Origin: Sutterella sp047777475
Lineage (GTDB): Bacteria; Pseudomonadota; Gammaproteobacteria; Burkholderiales; Burkholderiaceae_F
Assembly (NCBI GenBank): GCA_047777475.1
Contig: JBKEET010000002.1
Coordinates: 387,532 to 451,531, forward strand
DNA: 64,000 nucleotides
Direction of reading: 5' to 3'
Every line of letters starts with the position of its first letter. The first letter of the stretch is position 1. The translations under genes and the position numbers were made by a program. The notes under the pieces were generated by a model. It was not told the DNA's origin and did not search any database. It saw only the letters and a list, made by a program, of their open reading frames with translations. Below, piece by piece: positions 1-9,034 of the stretch.

Positions 1-140
1 CGGTGCCGCTCGAGGAACTCGTCACCGGCCTGCCTCAGACGAACGTCGTGAGCGAAAACGGCCAGGCCAAGACCCTCGAGTACAAGGGCCGCGAGTACAT
101 TCGCCAGAACACGGCGCCCTGGCGCCTCTACGCGAAGTAA
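1..140 (+). CDS. C-terminal end of an unidentified protein (partial)
   Basis: The window opens inside a reading frame that starts at base 3 and ends at a TAA at 138-140. The last 45 residues are visible, ending in QNTAPWRLYAK. The codon use is GC-rich, like the neighbouring genes, which supports a real coding end. I do not recognise the family: the tail is hydrophilic, with no membrane segment or metal-binding motif. The next gene is convergent, so this is the end of a + strand transcript. Confidence 0.55.
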   Translation, partial: VPLEELVTGLPQTNVVSENGQAKTLEYKGREYIRQNTAPWRLYAK

Positions 141-370
141 GCGCTTATCGGCGCAGCTCTCCGCCCGGAAAGCGGAGTGCCTCTTCCTTCAAAGGGAAGG
201 CGGCGCTCCGCTTTTTCTTTGCCTGTGCCTAAAAAAGGAAAGCCCGAAGGAGCCGTTGTGCCCTTCATAGGGAAGGGCGCGTGCCTGCGCTGCAGCCGCG
301 GCGCACGCTCTTTCGGAGGAAAGAGGAGCAGGGGCGGGCGAAGCCTGGCCCCGGCGAATCTGCCGGACAA

Positions 371-402
371 AAGAAAAGGGGCTTCCGCTTTGGAAAGCCC
401 CC
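371..402 (-). terminator. Rho-independent terminator downstream of pssA
   Basis: GGGGCTTCC (378-386) pairs with GGAAAGCCCC (392-402) with one bulge. On the minus strand the stem is followed by a T-rich run (371-377). It lies just past the pssA stop. The rest of 141-438 holds no convincing gene. Confidence 0.7.
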
Positions 403-438
403 TGCAGCAAGCCTGCTGATTTTTCAGCGGCGCTTCGT

Positions 439-1371
439 TCAGTGAGCGGCGCCGTCTTTCTTGCTTTCGTCGTCCTGCTTGACGGCCTCTTCACCTGCCG
501 CTTCAGCGGTCTTGCCGGCGGCGGCAGCTTCGGCTTCGGCCTCGGCCTTTTCGGCGGCGAGCGCCGCGGCGATGTCAGCCTGGATCGGGTTCGGGCGTCC
601 GGTCCAGTAGCACCAGAAGCCGTAGGCAAAGCCCGAGAGCGCATAGATGCAGAAGAGCACGAAGATCGAGAGCGACGGGTTGCTCGAAATCACGATGAAG
701 AGGAGCGCGGCGACCACGATGACCCAGAAGGGCACGGTGCGCACGACGGCGTAGCTCTTGCCGGAGAAGAACGGCGCGTTCGAGACCATCGTGAGGCCCG
801 CGTAGAGCGTTACGATCGCGGCGAGCCAGCTGTTGTAATCGCCGAGCCACTGCGGGAGCTTGTTCTCGACGGCGAGCCAGACGTAGCCGGCGACGAGCGC
901 CGCGGCGGCAGGCGAGGGCAGGCCCTGGAAGAAGTTCTTGCTCACCACGCCGACGTTGCAGTTGAAGCGCGCCAGGCGCAGGATGGCGCAGAGCGCGTAG
1001 ACGAAGGCGATGGCCCAGCCGAGCTTGCCGAGGCCCTTGAGCGCGTACTCGTAGACGATCAGCGCGGGCGCCACGCCGAAGGCGGTGGCGTCGGCGAGCG
1101 AGTCCATCTGCACGCCGAACTCGGACTGCGTGTGCGTGAGGCGCGCCACGCGGCCGTCCATGCCGTCGAAGATCATCGAGAAGAACACGGCGACGGCGGC
1201 GGTGTCGAAGCGGCCGTTCATCGCGGCGATGATGCCGTAGAAGGCGGCGAAGAACGAGGCGGCGGTGAAAGCGTTGGGGAGCACGTAAATGCTCTTCGAC
1301 TTCACCGTTTTCAAGCGGCGCTGGCCGATTGAAGAAAGGCTCTCGCGATGATATTCGTTGTTGGGTGCCAT
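439..1371 (-). CDS. pssA: CDP-diacylglycerol--serine O-phosphatidyltransferase
   Basis: This inner-membrane enzyme condenses CDP-diacylglycerol with L-serine to give phosphatidylserine, the precursor of phosphatidylethanolamine. The CDP-alcohol phosphotransferase signature DG-x2-AR-x8-G-x3-D-x3-D is complete (FDGMDGRVARLTHTQ, then FGVQMDSLAD), near residues 70-97. About eight hydrophobic segments follow. The last ~50 residues form a charged Ala/Glu/Lys-rich cytoplasmic tail that is longer than in many homologues. The 310-residue length otherwise fits the family. It appears monocistronic, with its own terminator and a divergent neighbour. In many Burkholderiales pssA sits with psd and ilv/leu genes; no such neighbours are seen here. 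Confidence 0.93.
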   Translation of the reverse strand: MAPNNEYHRESLSSIGQRRLKTVKSKSIYVLPNAFTAASFFAAFYGIIAAMNGRFDTAAVAVFFSMIFDGMDGRVARLTHTQSEFGVQMDSLADATAFGVAPALIVYEYALKGLGKLGWAIAFVYALCAILRLARFNCNVGVVSKNFFQGLPSPAAAALVAGYVWLAVENKLPQWLGDYNSWLAAIVTLYAGLTMVSNAPFFSGKSYAVVRTVPFWVIVVAALLFIVISSNPSLSIFVLFCIYALSGFAYGFWCYWTGRPNPIQADIAAALAAEKAEAEAEAAAAGKTAEAAGEEAVKQDDESKKDGAAH

Positions 1372-1608
1372 GAAGTGCTCTGCCTTAAAAGGAAATCAGC
1401 GTCAACAGGGCCGTCAGGGCGGCTCTGCGCTGATCATAATAGCAAAAATCTGCTGAGTTGCTTATTGTCGTCCAAGAGTCAAAAAACTGCAAACAGGCCG
1501 AATCGGGGCCCCCGCCGGGCGCCGCGAAGTGAGCGCTCCCCGCAGCCGCCGGGTGCCCGATCCTGTATAGTGACACTCATCGCTTTCTTTTCTCGCCAGG
1601 AGTGCAAC

Positions 1609-2283
1609 ATGTCGTTTGTCTTTGCGCCGCCTCCTCAGGCCGTGCTGCCTGTTCAGGACGAAAAAAACGAATATTTCCCGATCCACCGCGTCTACGGCCT
1701 GGGCAAGAACTACGCCGAGCCGGGCGCCGAGAAGCCGCTGCCGTTCTACTTCCTCAAGCCCGAGGACGGGGTCGTGCCGGTCGCCGAGGGCGAGACGGTG
1801 AAGGTTCCCGTGCCGCAGGAGCTCGACTGCATTTACTACGAGATGGAGCTCGTCGTCGCGATCGGCCGCGGCGGGCGCAATCTCACGCCCGAGCAGGCCG
1901 CCGAGGCCATCTGGGGCTGGGCCGCGGGCATCGATTTCACGATCCGGCGCAAGCTCGACGACGGCAGGCCCGACTATTACTGCTGCAAGGCGATCGACCG
2001 CGGCTCCCCGATGAGCTGGGTGCGCCCGGCCTACCGCTGCCCGATGCCGGATCCGGCCGACATCTGGCTTTATGTCAACGACAAGAAGGTGCAGGCGGGC
2101 ACCACCGCCGGCCTCGTCGTCAAGCCGGTTGACGCGATCGTCCGGATCTCGAAGTTCTGGGAGCTCTGCCAGGGCGACCTGATCTTCATGGGCACGCCTC
2201 CGGGCTCGGCCGGCGTGCGCGCGGGCGACAAGCTCTACGGCGGCGTCAACGGCGTCGGCACGCTGAGGGTCGACATCGTCTGA
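1609..2283 (+). CDS. Fumarylacetoacetate hydrolase (FAH) family protein
   Basis: This 224-residue single-domain FAH-fold enzyme is probably an acylpyruvate hydrolase, oxaloacetate decarboxylase or related C-C hydrolase. The metal-binding region YYEMELVVAIGRGG and the core segments GWAAGIDFTIR, KAIDRGSPM and GDLIFMGTPPGSAGV are all present. The ATG at 1609 is chosen because AGGAG (1598-1602) lies seven bases upstream; the longer open frame has no ribosome-binding site. It is a single gene with its own terminator. The exact substrate cannot be read from sequence, since FAH paralogues are hard to separate. Confidence 0.88.
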   Translation: MSFVFAPPPQAVLPVQDEKNEYFPIHRVYGLGKNYAEPGAEKPLPFYFLKPEDGVVPVAEGETVKVPVPQELDCIYYEMELVVAIGRGGRNLTPEQAAEAIWGWAAGIDFTIRRKLDDGRPDYYCCKAIDRGSPMSWVRPAYRCPMPDPADIWLYVNDKKVQAGTTAGLVVKPVDAIVRISKFWELCQGDLIFMGTPPGSAGVRAGDKLYGGVNGVGTLRVDIV

Positions 2284-2315
2284 TAAGAATGAATCCGTCC
2301 GCTGCGGATTCCGCG

Positions 2316-2342
2316 GAGCGCCCTTCGGGGCGCTCTTCTTTT
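2316..2342 (+). terminator. Terminator of the FAH-family gene
   Basis: GAGCGCCC (2316-2323), TTCG loop, GGGCGCTC (2328-2335), then TTCTTTT. It is a perfect 8-bp stem with a stable tetraloop, 33 bases past the stop. Confidence 0.85.
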
Positions 2343-2346
2343 ATAT

Positions 2347-3354
2347 TCAGTCGTCAGCCTGCAGCGCCGCTTCCTTGGGCGGGGGCGGGTTGCGGAACAC
2401 GTAGAGCGAGCCGATCACGCCGATCAGCACGATCGAGAAGCCGAGCACCATCGTCGGCGTCGGCCACTGGGCGCGCCAGAGGTGCGCATAGGCCACCGAG
2501 GAGATCGACTCGAAGACGATGAGCTGGCCGCCGAGCGCCGAGGGCAGGCGCTGGCTCATCTGGTTCCAGCAGAGCATCGCCACCCACGAGCAGAGGAAGC
2601 CGATCATCAGCGCGACGCCGAGGAAGCGGAGCGGGCGCGGCCCGAGCAGCGTTTCTGAAGTGTCCATCCACCCGAAGCCCCAGGCGGCGAGCGCGAAGAT
2701 CGCGAGCACCGCCGGGAGCACCGTCACGCCCTGCAGCGCGGTCCAGGCGGAGGTGCTGTGGTCCGGGTGAGCGAGCAGCCACTCTCCGTTTTCAATCGAG
2801 AACCACGTCCAGGCGATGACCGCCGCCACGCCGAAGCCGACGCCGGCGGCAAATTCCATCGGGCTCTCTCTGCCGGCGGTCATGTACTGGAATTCCGTCC
2901 AGTTGGCGACGACAAGCCCGAAGAAGATGAAAACGAGCGGCGGGCACACGGCGCCCCAGGAAAAGCCGCCGCCCGCCTGGCGGTAGCGGAAATTGGAGAC
3001 AACGGCGACGAGCACCGGGATCACCGCCATGAACATGCCGGCGAGCGGCGCGCCCGCGAGCCGGATGCAGGTCGTGAGCAGGCAGTAGAAGATCACGTTC
3101 CCGATGAAGGGGAGGCGGAACGATTCGACGATGTCTTCTTTCGAGAATTTCCGGATGTCGTCCCGCAGGAGCCAGAGCGCCGGCAGCGACACGATGCCGA
3201 AGGCAATGAAGCGCCCGAGCGCGATGAGGACGGGGTTGTATTCCGGGAGCATGAGCGGGGCGATGTAGATGAGGCCCCAGAGAGCGCCGGCCGCAATGCC
3301 GAGCAAAACGCCTAAAACCATAGCCAAAGTTCTGTTTCTTCGGCCGTCTTTCAC
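2347..3354 (-). CDS. EamA/DMT superfamily transporter
   Basis: This 335-residue integral membrane protein has about ten hydrophobic segments arranged as two EamA-like halves (first half from GVLLGIAAGALWGLIYIAP; second half with the conserved polar turn before MLCWNQMSQRLPSALGGQL). Members of the drug/metabolite transporter superfamily export amino acids, metabolites or drugs, and the substrate here is unknown. A basic start (MKDGRRNRT) fits the positive-inside rule. The gene converges with the FAH gene across the terminator at 2316-2342 and appears monocistronic. Confidence 0.85.
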   Translation of the reverse strand: MKDGRRNRTLAMVLGVLLGIAAGALWGLIYIAPLMLPEYNPVLIALGRFIAFGIVSLPALWLLRDDIRKFSKEDIVESFRLPFIGNVIFYCLLTTCIRLAGAPLAGMFMAVIPVLVAVVSNFRYRQAGGGFSWGAVCPPLVFIFFGLVVANWTEFQYMTAGRESPMEFAAGVGFGVAAVIAWTWFSIENGEWLLAHPDHSTSAWTALQGVTVLPAVLAIFALAAWGFGWMDTSETLLGPRPLRFLGVALMIGFLCSWVAMLCWNQMSQRLPSALGGQLIVFESISSVAYAHLWRAQWPTPTMVLGFSIVLIGVIGSLYVFRNPPPPKEAALQADD

Positions 3355-3660
3355 CCGGCCGAGGCTGCAGAGCGGACCGCGCGTGTGAAAGTGCGTGAGC
3401 CGGCGGCCCGATATATGTCGTCTCCCGGGCGCGGACCGGCGTCCGGCGTGCTCGGAAGCGTTCCTTTAAAGGAGCAGGCCGTATGCTAAATAATCAGCTG
3501 AAAATAAGCAATAGTTATTAGTGTTATTGATAATTAATCTATGAATTAAGGTGTTTTATCTAGAAAAATTTGCAGAATGTTATCCGAAGGGCGTTTAAAC
3601 ATACGTATTTTTACGCATTAAAAGAAGACGGGAAGGCGGCCCGGAAGTGAGCGGCCGCTC
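3355..3660. other. Intergenic region with AT-rich core
   Basis: 306 bases between two minus-strand genes. The part from about 3480 to 3625 is strongly AT-rich (runs such as TTATTGATAATTAATC), unlike the GC-rich surroundings. It should contain the promoter of the DMT gene and the end of the mltB transcript. No ORF or clear terminator hairpin is visible. Confidence 0.6.
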
Positions 3661-4764
3661 TCAGCGGGAGGCAAGTGCCGCTTCGCGATCGCGGATTTTG
3701 TCGGCGAGGAAGGTGACGGCCGCGGCGTAGAAGTAGGTGCGGTTGTAGCGCAGGATGGCGGCGAAGTTGCGCGTACCGATGTAAAAATCGGTGCTGCGCT
3801 CGCCGTCCGCGCTGATGCGCGGCAGGTCGACGAGCAGCACGGGCTCCGTGTCGGCGAGGCCGAACGTGCCGAGCGGCTTGACGCCCGCGGCAAGGAGCGT
3901 GCGGACGTCGGTGTGCGCCTCGATGCCGCCCGAGCCGGTCGCCTCGAAGATCGAGCGCGAGGCTTCGGCGGGATAAAGCGGCGCGACGCCCGGCGTCCAG
4001 CCGTGCGCCTTGAGGAAGGCGGCCACCGAAGCGATGGCGTCCGCCTCGTTGTCGATGATGTCGATGCGGTGGTCGCCGTCGCCGTCCGTGCCGTAGCGGT
4101 CGAGCGAGCTCGGCATGAACTGCCCGTAGCCCATGGCGCCGGCGTAGCTGCCGAGCACCGTGACGGGCGAGATCTTCTCTTTCCAGCAGAAGTCGAGGAA
4201 GCTCGCGAGCTCTCGGCGGTAGAAATCGGCGCGGCGCGTGTAGTCGAACGAGAGCGTCATGAGCGAGTCGAGCACGCGGTAGCGGCCCTTGTTCTTGCCG
4301 TAGACGGTCTCGATGCCGATCACCGCGGCGATGATGTAGCGCGGCACGCCCGTGCTGCGCTCGACGCGGTCGAAAACGGCCGCGTTGTCTTCAATGAAGC
4401 GCACGCCCTTGGCGATGCGCTCCTCGCTGATGAGGCGGCTTTCGTAGAGGCGGAAATTCTTTTCGAAGCTGGTTTTCGGATTCGCGTTGGGACGCGGCGT
4501 GCTGTAGCGCTCCGCCGCGGGCGAGTAGCGCGCCACGGCGATCTCGGCGCAGAGCCAGTCGAGCGGGATGCCCTGCTTCTTGCTGACGTCCTTGAGAAAC
4601 GAAACCACTTCCGCGCGCCCGAGGTAGTCGGAGGCGGAAGGCGACGCGCTTTCCGAGGGCGCGCCCTGACCGGCGCCGCCGGATTCGCCGGCCACGCCCG
4701 GGGAGGCCGCGGCAAGGGCAGCGGCCAGCAGCACAAGCATCCGTCGGAACAGCAAAGCGCTCAT
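3661..4764 (-). CDS. mltB: Membrane-bound lytic murein transglycosylase B
   Basis: This periplasmic enzyme cleaves the MurNAc-GlcNAc bond of peptidoglycan to give 1,6-anhydro-muropeptides. The 367-residue protein has a cleavable signal peptide (MSALLFRRMLVLLAAALAAA) without a lipobox cysteine, so it is probably soluble or periplasmic rather than a lipoprotein. The GH103/SLT2 core is clear: the catalytic Glu in IGIETVYGKNKG, the substrate-cleft segment GSYAGAMGYGQFMPSS, and YGTDGDGDHRIDI, which resembles the EF-hand-like loop of E. coli Slt35. It is transcribed alone, divergent from the MFS gene at 4926. Confidence 0.92.
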   Translation of the reverse strand: MSALLFRRMLVLLAAALAAASPGVAGESGGAGQGAPSESASPSASDYLGRAEVVSFLKDVSKKQGIPLDWLCAEIAVARYSPAAERYSTPRPNANPKTSFEKNFRLYESRLISEERIAKGVRFIEDNAAVFDRVERSTGVPRYIIAAVIGIETVYGKNKGRYRVLDSLMTLSFDYTRRADFYRRELASFLDFCWKEKISPVTVLGSYAGAMGYGQFMPSSLDRYGTDGDGDHRIDIIDNEADAIASVAAFLKAHGWTPGVAPLYPAEASRSIFEATGSGGIEAHTDVRTLLAAGVKPLGTFGLADTEPVLLVDLPRISADGERSTDFYIGTRNFAAILRYNRTYFYAAAVTFLADKIRDREAALASR

Positions 4765-4925
4765 GAAAACTGAAAGTCACGGTCAGGAAACAATACCCGC
4801 ATTGTAGCCTCTGAACCCAGCGAGCCGCAAAACGCCCTTGTTGCAGTGTGCTACGCTAGTCTGCAAAACGTGAATTTTTTTTAAACGGCCGCCGCCGCTG
4901 CCGCAGCGGCGCGCGGAGTGAATCG

Positions 4926-6257
4926 ATGCAGCTGTTTCCTGCCGATGCGATCAGGCCCGGCGTCGCGCCCCGGGAGGTTCTCGCCTGGGCGGCGTTTGAT
5001 TTCGCCAACTCAGGCTATACGACGGTGGTGCTCACCGCCGTCTTCAACGCCTACTTTGTTTCCCGCGTGGCGGGCGGCGGGGATTCGGCCACCTTCCTCT
5101 GGACCTGCGTCATCGCCGCGGCCAATGCGATCAGCATGCTGATGATGCCCGTGATCGGCGCGCTCGCGGACGCCGAGGCCGCCAAAAAGCGCTGGCTGGC
5201 CATCGCCACGGCCGTGTGCATCGCGGGCACGCTCGGCCTCATGCTCTCGGGCGCGGGCACCGTCGTGTGGTCGGCGGCCATGGTGATCGTGAGCTGCGTG
5301 GCCTACAACGTCGGCGAATCGCTCAACTCGGCCTTCCTGCCGGAGCTCGCCCGCGAGGACGGCGTCGGCCGCGTCTCGGGCTGGGGCTGGAGCTTCGGTT
5401 ACTGCGGCGGCATGCTCACGCTCGGGCTCTGCCTGGCCGTCGTTTTCGGCTGCCGCAGCCGCGGGCTTTCCGACGATGCGGCGGTGGCGGGCACGATGGC
5501 CGTCACCGCGGCCGTTTTCGCCGTCGCCGCGCTGCCGCTCTTCTTCTGGCTTAAGGAAAGGAGCGTGCCGCGCGTCGCGGGCGCCGACCGCAGGGCGCTC
5601 CTCTCGCTCGCGCTCGAAAGTTTCCGCGAGATCCGCCGCACGTTTGCCTCGCTCGGGAAATTCCGCGACTTCGCCATGCTTGCGGTCTGCGGCTTCTGCT
5701 ACCAGTGCGGCGTTTCGGTGGTGATCACGCTCGCGGCGGTCTACGCCTCGGCGGTCATGGGCTTCACGACCGAGGATACGATCCTGCTCGTCTTTCTCGT
5801 CAACATCACGGCGGCGGCCGGCGCCTTCGGCTTCGGCTATGCGCAGGACCGTCTCGGGCACAAGAAGGCGCTCGCGCTCACGCTGCTCGTCTGGATCGCG
5901 ATGGTCGTGATCGCCGCCTGCTCGCGCACGCGCTTCGAGTTCTGGATCGCCGCCAACCTGGCGGGCCTGGCGATGGGCTCCTCGCAGTCGGCGGGCCGCG
6001 CCCTGGTGGCCGTGTTCGCACCGAAGTCGCGCCTTGCGGAGTTCTACAGCTTCTGGAACATGGCGCTGTGGCTCTCCTCGATCGTCGGGCCGCTCTCCTA
6101 CGGCGCGATCACCTGGGCCTCGGGCAACAACCAGCGCCTTGCGATCATGGTCACGGGTCTTTTCTTCGTCGCGGCGCTCCTCGCGCTCGCGCCGATCAGC
6201 CTCAAGCGCGGCGCCGCCGCGAAAGCCGAGGCGGAGCGCGAGGAAGAGGCGACCTGA
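4926..6257 (+). CDS. UMF1-family MFS transporter
   Basis: This 443-residue, ~12-segment major facilitator belongs to the UMF1/Atg22-like group, recognised by the N-terminal AWAAFDFANSGYTTVV segment. Members are putative permeases for amino acids or other small metabolites, and the substrate here is unassigned. The ATG at 4926 has GGAG eight bases upstream. Residues typical of MFS loop A-like turns follow segments 2 and 8 (FGYAQDRLGHKKAL). The C-terminus is a short charged tail. It is divergent from mltB and convergent with bamD across a shared hairpin. Confidence 0.87.
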   Translation: MQLFPADAIRPGVAPREVLAWAAFDFANSGYTTVVLTAVFNAYFVSRVAGGGDSATFLWTCVIAAANAISMLMMPVIGALADAEAAKKRWLAIATAVCIAGTLGLMLSGAGTVVWSAAMVIVSCVAYNVGESLNSAFLPELAREDGVGRVSGWGWSFGYCGGMLTLGLCLAVVFGCRSRGLSDDAAVAGTMAVTAAVFAVAALPLFFWLKERSVPRVAGADRRALLSLALESFREIRRTFASLGKFRDFAMLAVCGFCYQCGVSVVITLAAVYASAVMGFTTEDTILLVFLVNITAAAGAFGFGYAQDRLGHKKALALTLLVWIAMVVIAACSRTRFEFWIAANLAGLAMGSSQSAGRALVAVFAPKSRLAEFYSFWNMALWLSSIVGPLSYGAITWASGNNQRLAIMVTGLFFVAALLALAPISLKRGAAAKAEAEREEEAT

Positions 6258-6268
6258 GCGAAGGGCAT

Positions 6269-6304
6269 AAAAGAAGAGCCGCATCGCTGCGGCTCCTGTT
6301 TTCT
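6269..6304. terminator. Bidirectional terminator between MFS gene and bamD
   Basis: GAGCCGCA (6276-6283), TCGC loop, TGCGGCTC (6288-6295). T-rich stretches lie on both outer sides (TGTTTTCTG on +, TTCTTTTATG on -), so it can serve both convergent genes. Confidence 0.8.
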
Positions 6305-6333
6305 GATTTCCTGACCCCCGACCGGGGCGGACG

Positions 6334-7122
6334 TCACTGGATGTTCTTGTTGAGGACCTTGCCCTTGTTGAGCTCGATCACGCGGCGCGTGTCGTTGGCG
6401 AGGTCGGGCATCTCAAGGTTGTCGTAGCACTTGGCGATCAGCTCGAGCGCGTCGTCGCGCACCGAGGTGTTCTGGAACTCGCGCACGACGGTCTGCGCGC
6501 GGTCGATGGCGGCCACGTAGGCATGGCGGTCGTAGTAGTACTTCGCGATGCCGTACTCGTGGCGGGCCTGCGAGTTGACGAGCTGGTGCATGCGGCGGCG
6601 GGAGTCGGGCGCATAGCGGCTGTCCGGGTAGCGCAGCACGAGCTCCTTGAAGATGTCGAAGGCTTCCTGGGCGGCGTTGGCGTCGCGCTCGGCGATGTCC
6701 TCGCCCGTGAGCCAGGAGAACCAGCTGTCGGTCTGGTTGAGCGTCGCGAGGCCCTTCAGGTACATCACGTAGTCGCTGTTGGGATGGTTCGGATAGGCCT
6801 GCAGGAAGCGGTCGCATTCCTGGACGGCCTGGGCCGCATCGCCGTCTTTCCAGTAAGCGTAGATGAGCTCGATCTGGCCCTGCTGCGCATACTGCCCGAA
6901 CGGATAGCGGGCCTCGAGCTTGGTGTAGTACTCTTTGGCCCTCGTCCAGTCGCTCTCATCCAAAGCACTGCGAGCTTCCGAGTACAATTTGTCGGCACTC
7001 CAGTCGGCGGTCGGATCGGTGTCGATGTTCTGCAGCCAGGAGCAGGATGCAGTGGCCAGCGTGATGGACACCACAGCGGCGGCGCGCATGAGAAGTCGCT
7101 TAGTAGGAATATTGAAATTCAT
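6334..7122 (-). CDS. bamD: Outer membrane protein assembly factor BamD
   Basis: This outer-membrane lipoprotein of the BAM complex folds beta-barrel proteins. A signal peptide ends in TLATASC, with the acylated Cys at about residue 27. It is followed by TPR-like helical repeats, including the typical SALDESDWTRAKEYYTKLEARYPFG and FLQAYPNHPNSDYVMYLKGL (read in pieces). Length (262 residues) fits the family. The ATG at 7122 is preferred over an upstream TTG. Its start codon overlaps that of the divergent rluD (shared CATG). The bamD/rluD/pgeF arrangement matches the E. coli yfiO-rluD-yfiH locus. Confidence 0.93.
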   Translation of the reverse strand: MNFNIPTKRLLMRAAAVVSITLATASCSWLQNIDTDPTADWSADKLYSEARSALDESDWTRAKEYYTKLEARYPFGQYAQQGQIELIYAYWKDGDAAQAVQECDRFLQAYPNHPNSDYVMYLKGLATLNQTDSWFSWLTGEDIAERDANAAQEAFDIFKELVLRYPDSRYAPDSRRRMHQLVNSQARHEYGIAKYYYDRHAYVAAIDRAQTVVREFQNTSVRDDALELIAKCYDNLEMPDLANDTRRVIELNKGKVLNKNIQ

Positions 7123-8195
7123 GACAAGCAATAGCGGAAAAGATTTTTCGGATTATAACGGCAGCCCCGACGACGCGCAGGCGGGAGACGCTGACACTTT
7201 ACCAAGTTTCACGGTTGAAGGCGTCTGGGGCGAGCGGCTCGACAAAGTGCTGGCCTCGCTGATGCCGGACGTCTCCCGCGGCCGGCTTCAGAAGCTCATT
7301 GAAGAGGGCAGCGTCGAGGTGAACGGGGAGACTGTTACAAAAACCCGCGCCAAGGTGACCGAGGGCGACGAGATCCAGCTGCTCGAAGAGCCGCATCTCG
7401 ACGAAGAGCTCGCGCAGACGCCGCAGGACGGCATCGATTTCGACGTCGTCTACGAGGACAGCGCCGTGATCGTCGTCAACAAGCCCGCGGGCCTGGTGGT
7501 GCATCCCGGCGCGGGCAATCCCGACGGCACGCTCATGAACGGCCTGCTTTTCCGCTACCCGGAGCTCAAGAACGTCCCGAGGGCGGGCATCGTGCACCGC
7601 CTTGACCGCGACACGACGGGGCTCATGGTGGTGGCGAGGGACGCTCGCCGCGCAGACCAACCTCGTGCGCCAGCTCCAGGCGAGGACGGTGAAGCGCGAA
7701 TACTGGGCGCTCACCATCGGCACGGCGGCCGTCGACTTCGTCGTCGACGCGCCGATCGGGCGCGACCCGCGCAGCCGCATCCGCTTCAAGTGCTTCCCCG
7801 GCAGCGCGGGCGTGCGCGCCAAGCCCGCGCGCACGAGGGCGAAGTGCGTCGGCTGGAGCGAGTGGCGCGGCGTGCCGCTTTCCTGGGTGGCCTGCCGCCT
7901 CGACACGGGCCGCACGCACCAGATCCGCGTGCACCTGACGAGCCAGGACCTGCCCCTGATCGGCGACCAGCTCTACCGCGGCCGCGCGCCGGGCATCGGC
8001 GTCAAGCTCGAGGACGATCTCGACTTCCACCGCCAGGCGCTGCACGCGTCGCGCCTCGGGCTCCTGCACCCGGAAAGCGGCGAGTACATGGAATGGTTCG
8101 TGCCGCCGCCCGCCGATATGATCCGCCTTATGGAAACGCTTGAGTTCGTGCCCTGGGACCGTCCCGTGGACGTGTTCGAGGACGAAATGCTTTGA
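7121..8195 (+). pseudogene. rluD: 23S rRNA pseudouridine synthase D, frameshifted
   Basis: RluD makes pseudouridines at 1911/1915/1917 in helix 69 of 23S rRNA. The first frame (from ATG 7121) encodes the S4 RNA-binding domain (GERLDKVLASLMPDVSRGR) and the catalytic Asp motif HRLDRDTTGLMVVAR. After GGCGAGGG (7634-7640) the family sequence continues in the next frame as TLAAQTNLVRQLQARTVKREYW up to RTHQIRVHL and the stop at 8195. One extra G in the 7638-7640 run explains it; removing it gives a normal 357-residue protein. Both halves look well conserved, so this is either a very recent mutation or a sequence error. It lies 13 bases before pgeF, as in an operon. Confidence 0.88.
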
Positions 8196-8208
8196 GAGAG
8201 GAACAGCC

Positions 8209-9000
8209 ATGGAATTAAGCAAGCCCGGCCTCAATATTCTCCAGCCCGATTGGAAGGGCATTGCCCCCGACGGCGTCGATGCGCTCTTCACGCTGCGCTC
8301 GGGCGGCGTCTCTTCGGGTCCCTGGGGCGGCGCCGACGGCGTCATGGGCCTCAACGTGGCGCCGCACACCGGCGACTTCCCCGCCTGCGTGCGCATGAAC
8401 CGCTCGATCGCCGCGCAGCTCGTGCCGGCCGACCCCGTGTGGCTCAGGCAGGTGCACGGCACCGAAGTCGTGGAGGCGGACGCCGTCAAGGGCGAGCCCG
8501 AGGCCGATGCGTCCTATACGCTCAAGCCCGGCGTCGTCTGCACGGTCATGGTGGGCGACTGCCTGCCGGTGCTGATCGCCGAGCGCAGGAGCCGCGCCGT
8601 CGCGGCCGTGCACGCGAGCTGGCGCTCGCTCGCCGCGGGCATCGTGCAGAAGACCGTGCGCATCCTCCGCGAAAAAGTCGGCCCCGACGCCGACTTCGCC
8701 GCCTGGCTCGGGCCCCGCATCGGGCCGGAGGCCTTCGAGGTCGGCCCCGAGGTGCTCGAGGCCATGAAGGCGCTCCTGCCGCAGGCCGAGCAGGGTTTCC
8801 GCCGCGAGGGCGGGAAGCTTTTCTGCGACCTCGGCGCGCTCGCCGCGCAGGCGCTTTGCGCCGAAGGCCTGGCGCAGAAGAACATTGTCGACTGCCGCCT
8901 TTCGACCTATGCTGACCCCAAGCGCTTCTACAGCTACCGCCGCGACGGCGAGAAATCCGGCCGCCATGCGGCGATGATCTGGATTAAGCCGGCCGCCTGA
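8209..9000 (+). CDS. pgeF: Multicopper polyphenol oxidase / peptidoglycan editing factor family
   Basis: This 263-residue YfiH-family (DUF152, laccase-domain) protein is, in E. coli, the peptidoglycan editing factor PgeF, which removes L-Ser-containing muropeptide precursors. Relatives act on purine nucleosides or phenolics. The conserved metal-binding/active-site residues are visible in LRQVHGTEVVEAD, VMVGDCLPVLIA and VAAVHASWRSLAAGIV, followed by AWLGPRIGPEAFEVG. The start at ATG 8209 is preceded by GAGAGAGGA; the open frame extends upstream only as overlap with rluD. Its place directly after rluD is widely conserved in proteobacteria. Confidence 0.9.
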   Translation: MELSKPGLNILQPDWKGIAPDGVDALFTLRSGGVSSGPWGGADGVMGLNVAPHTGDFPACVRMNRSIAAQLVPADPVWLRQVHGTEVVEADAVKGEPEADASYTLKPGVVCTVMVGDCLPVLIAERRSRAVAAVHASWRSLAAGIVQKTVRILREKVGPDADFAAWLGPRIGPEAFEVGPEVLEAMKALLPQAEQGFRREGGKLFCDLGALAAQALCAEGLAQKNIVDCRLSTYADPKRFYSYRRDGEKSGRHAAMIWIKPAA

Positions 9001-9034
9001 CGCGCTTTTTTCATCAACGGACTCCTTTTTATAT

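Noticed and set aside
177..419. An 80-codon + strand frame in the gap before pssA
   Set aside because: No ribosome-binding site, and it overlaps the pssA terminator and reads as Arg/Lys-rich noise.
1566..1571. TATAGT as the -10 box of the FAH-family gene
   Set aside because: No acceptable -35 sequence at 15-19 bases upstream, so a promoter is not called.
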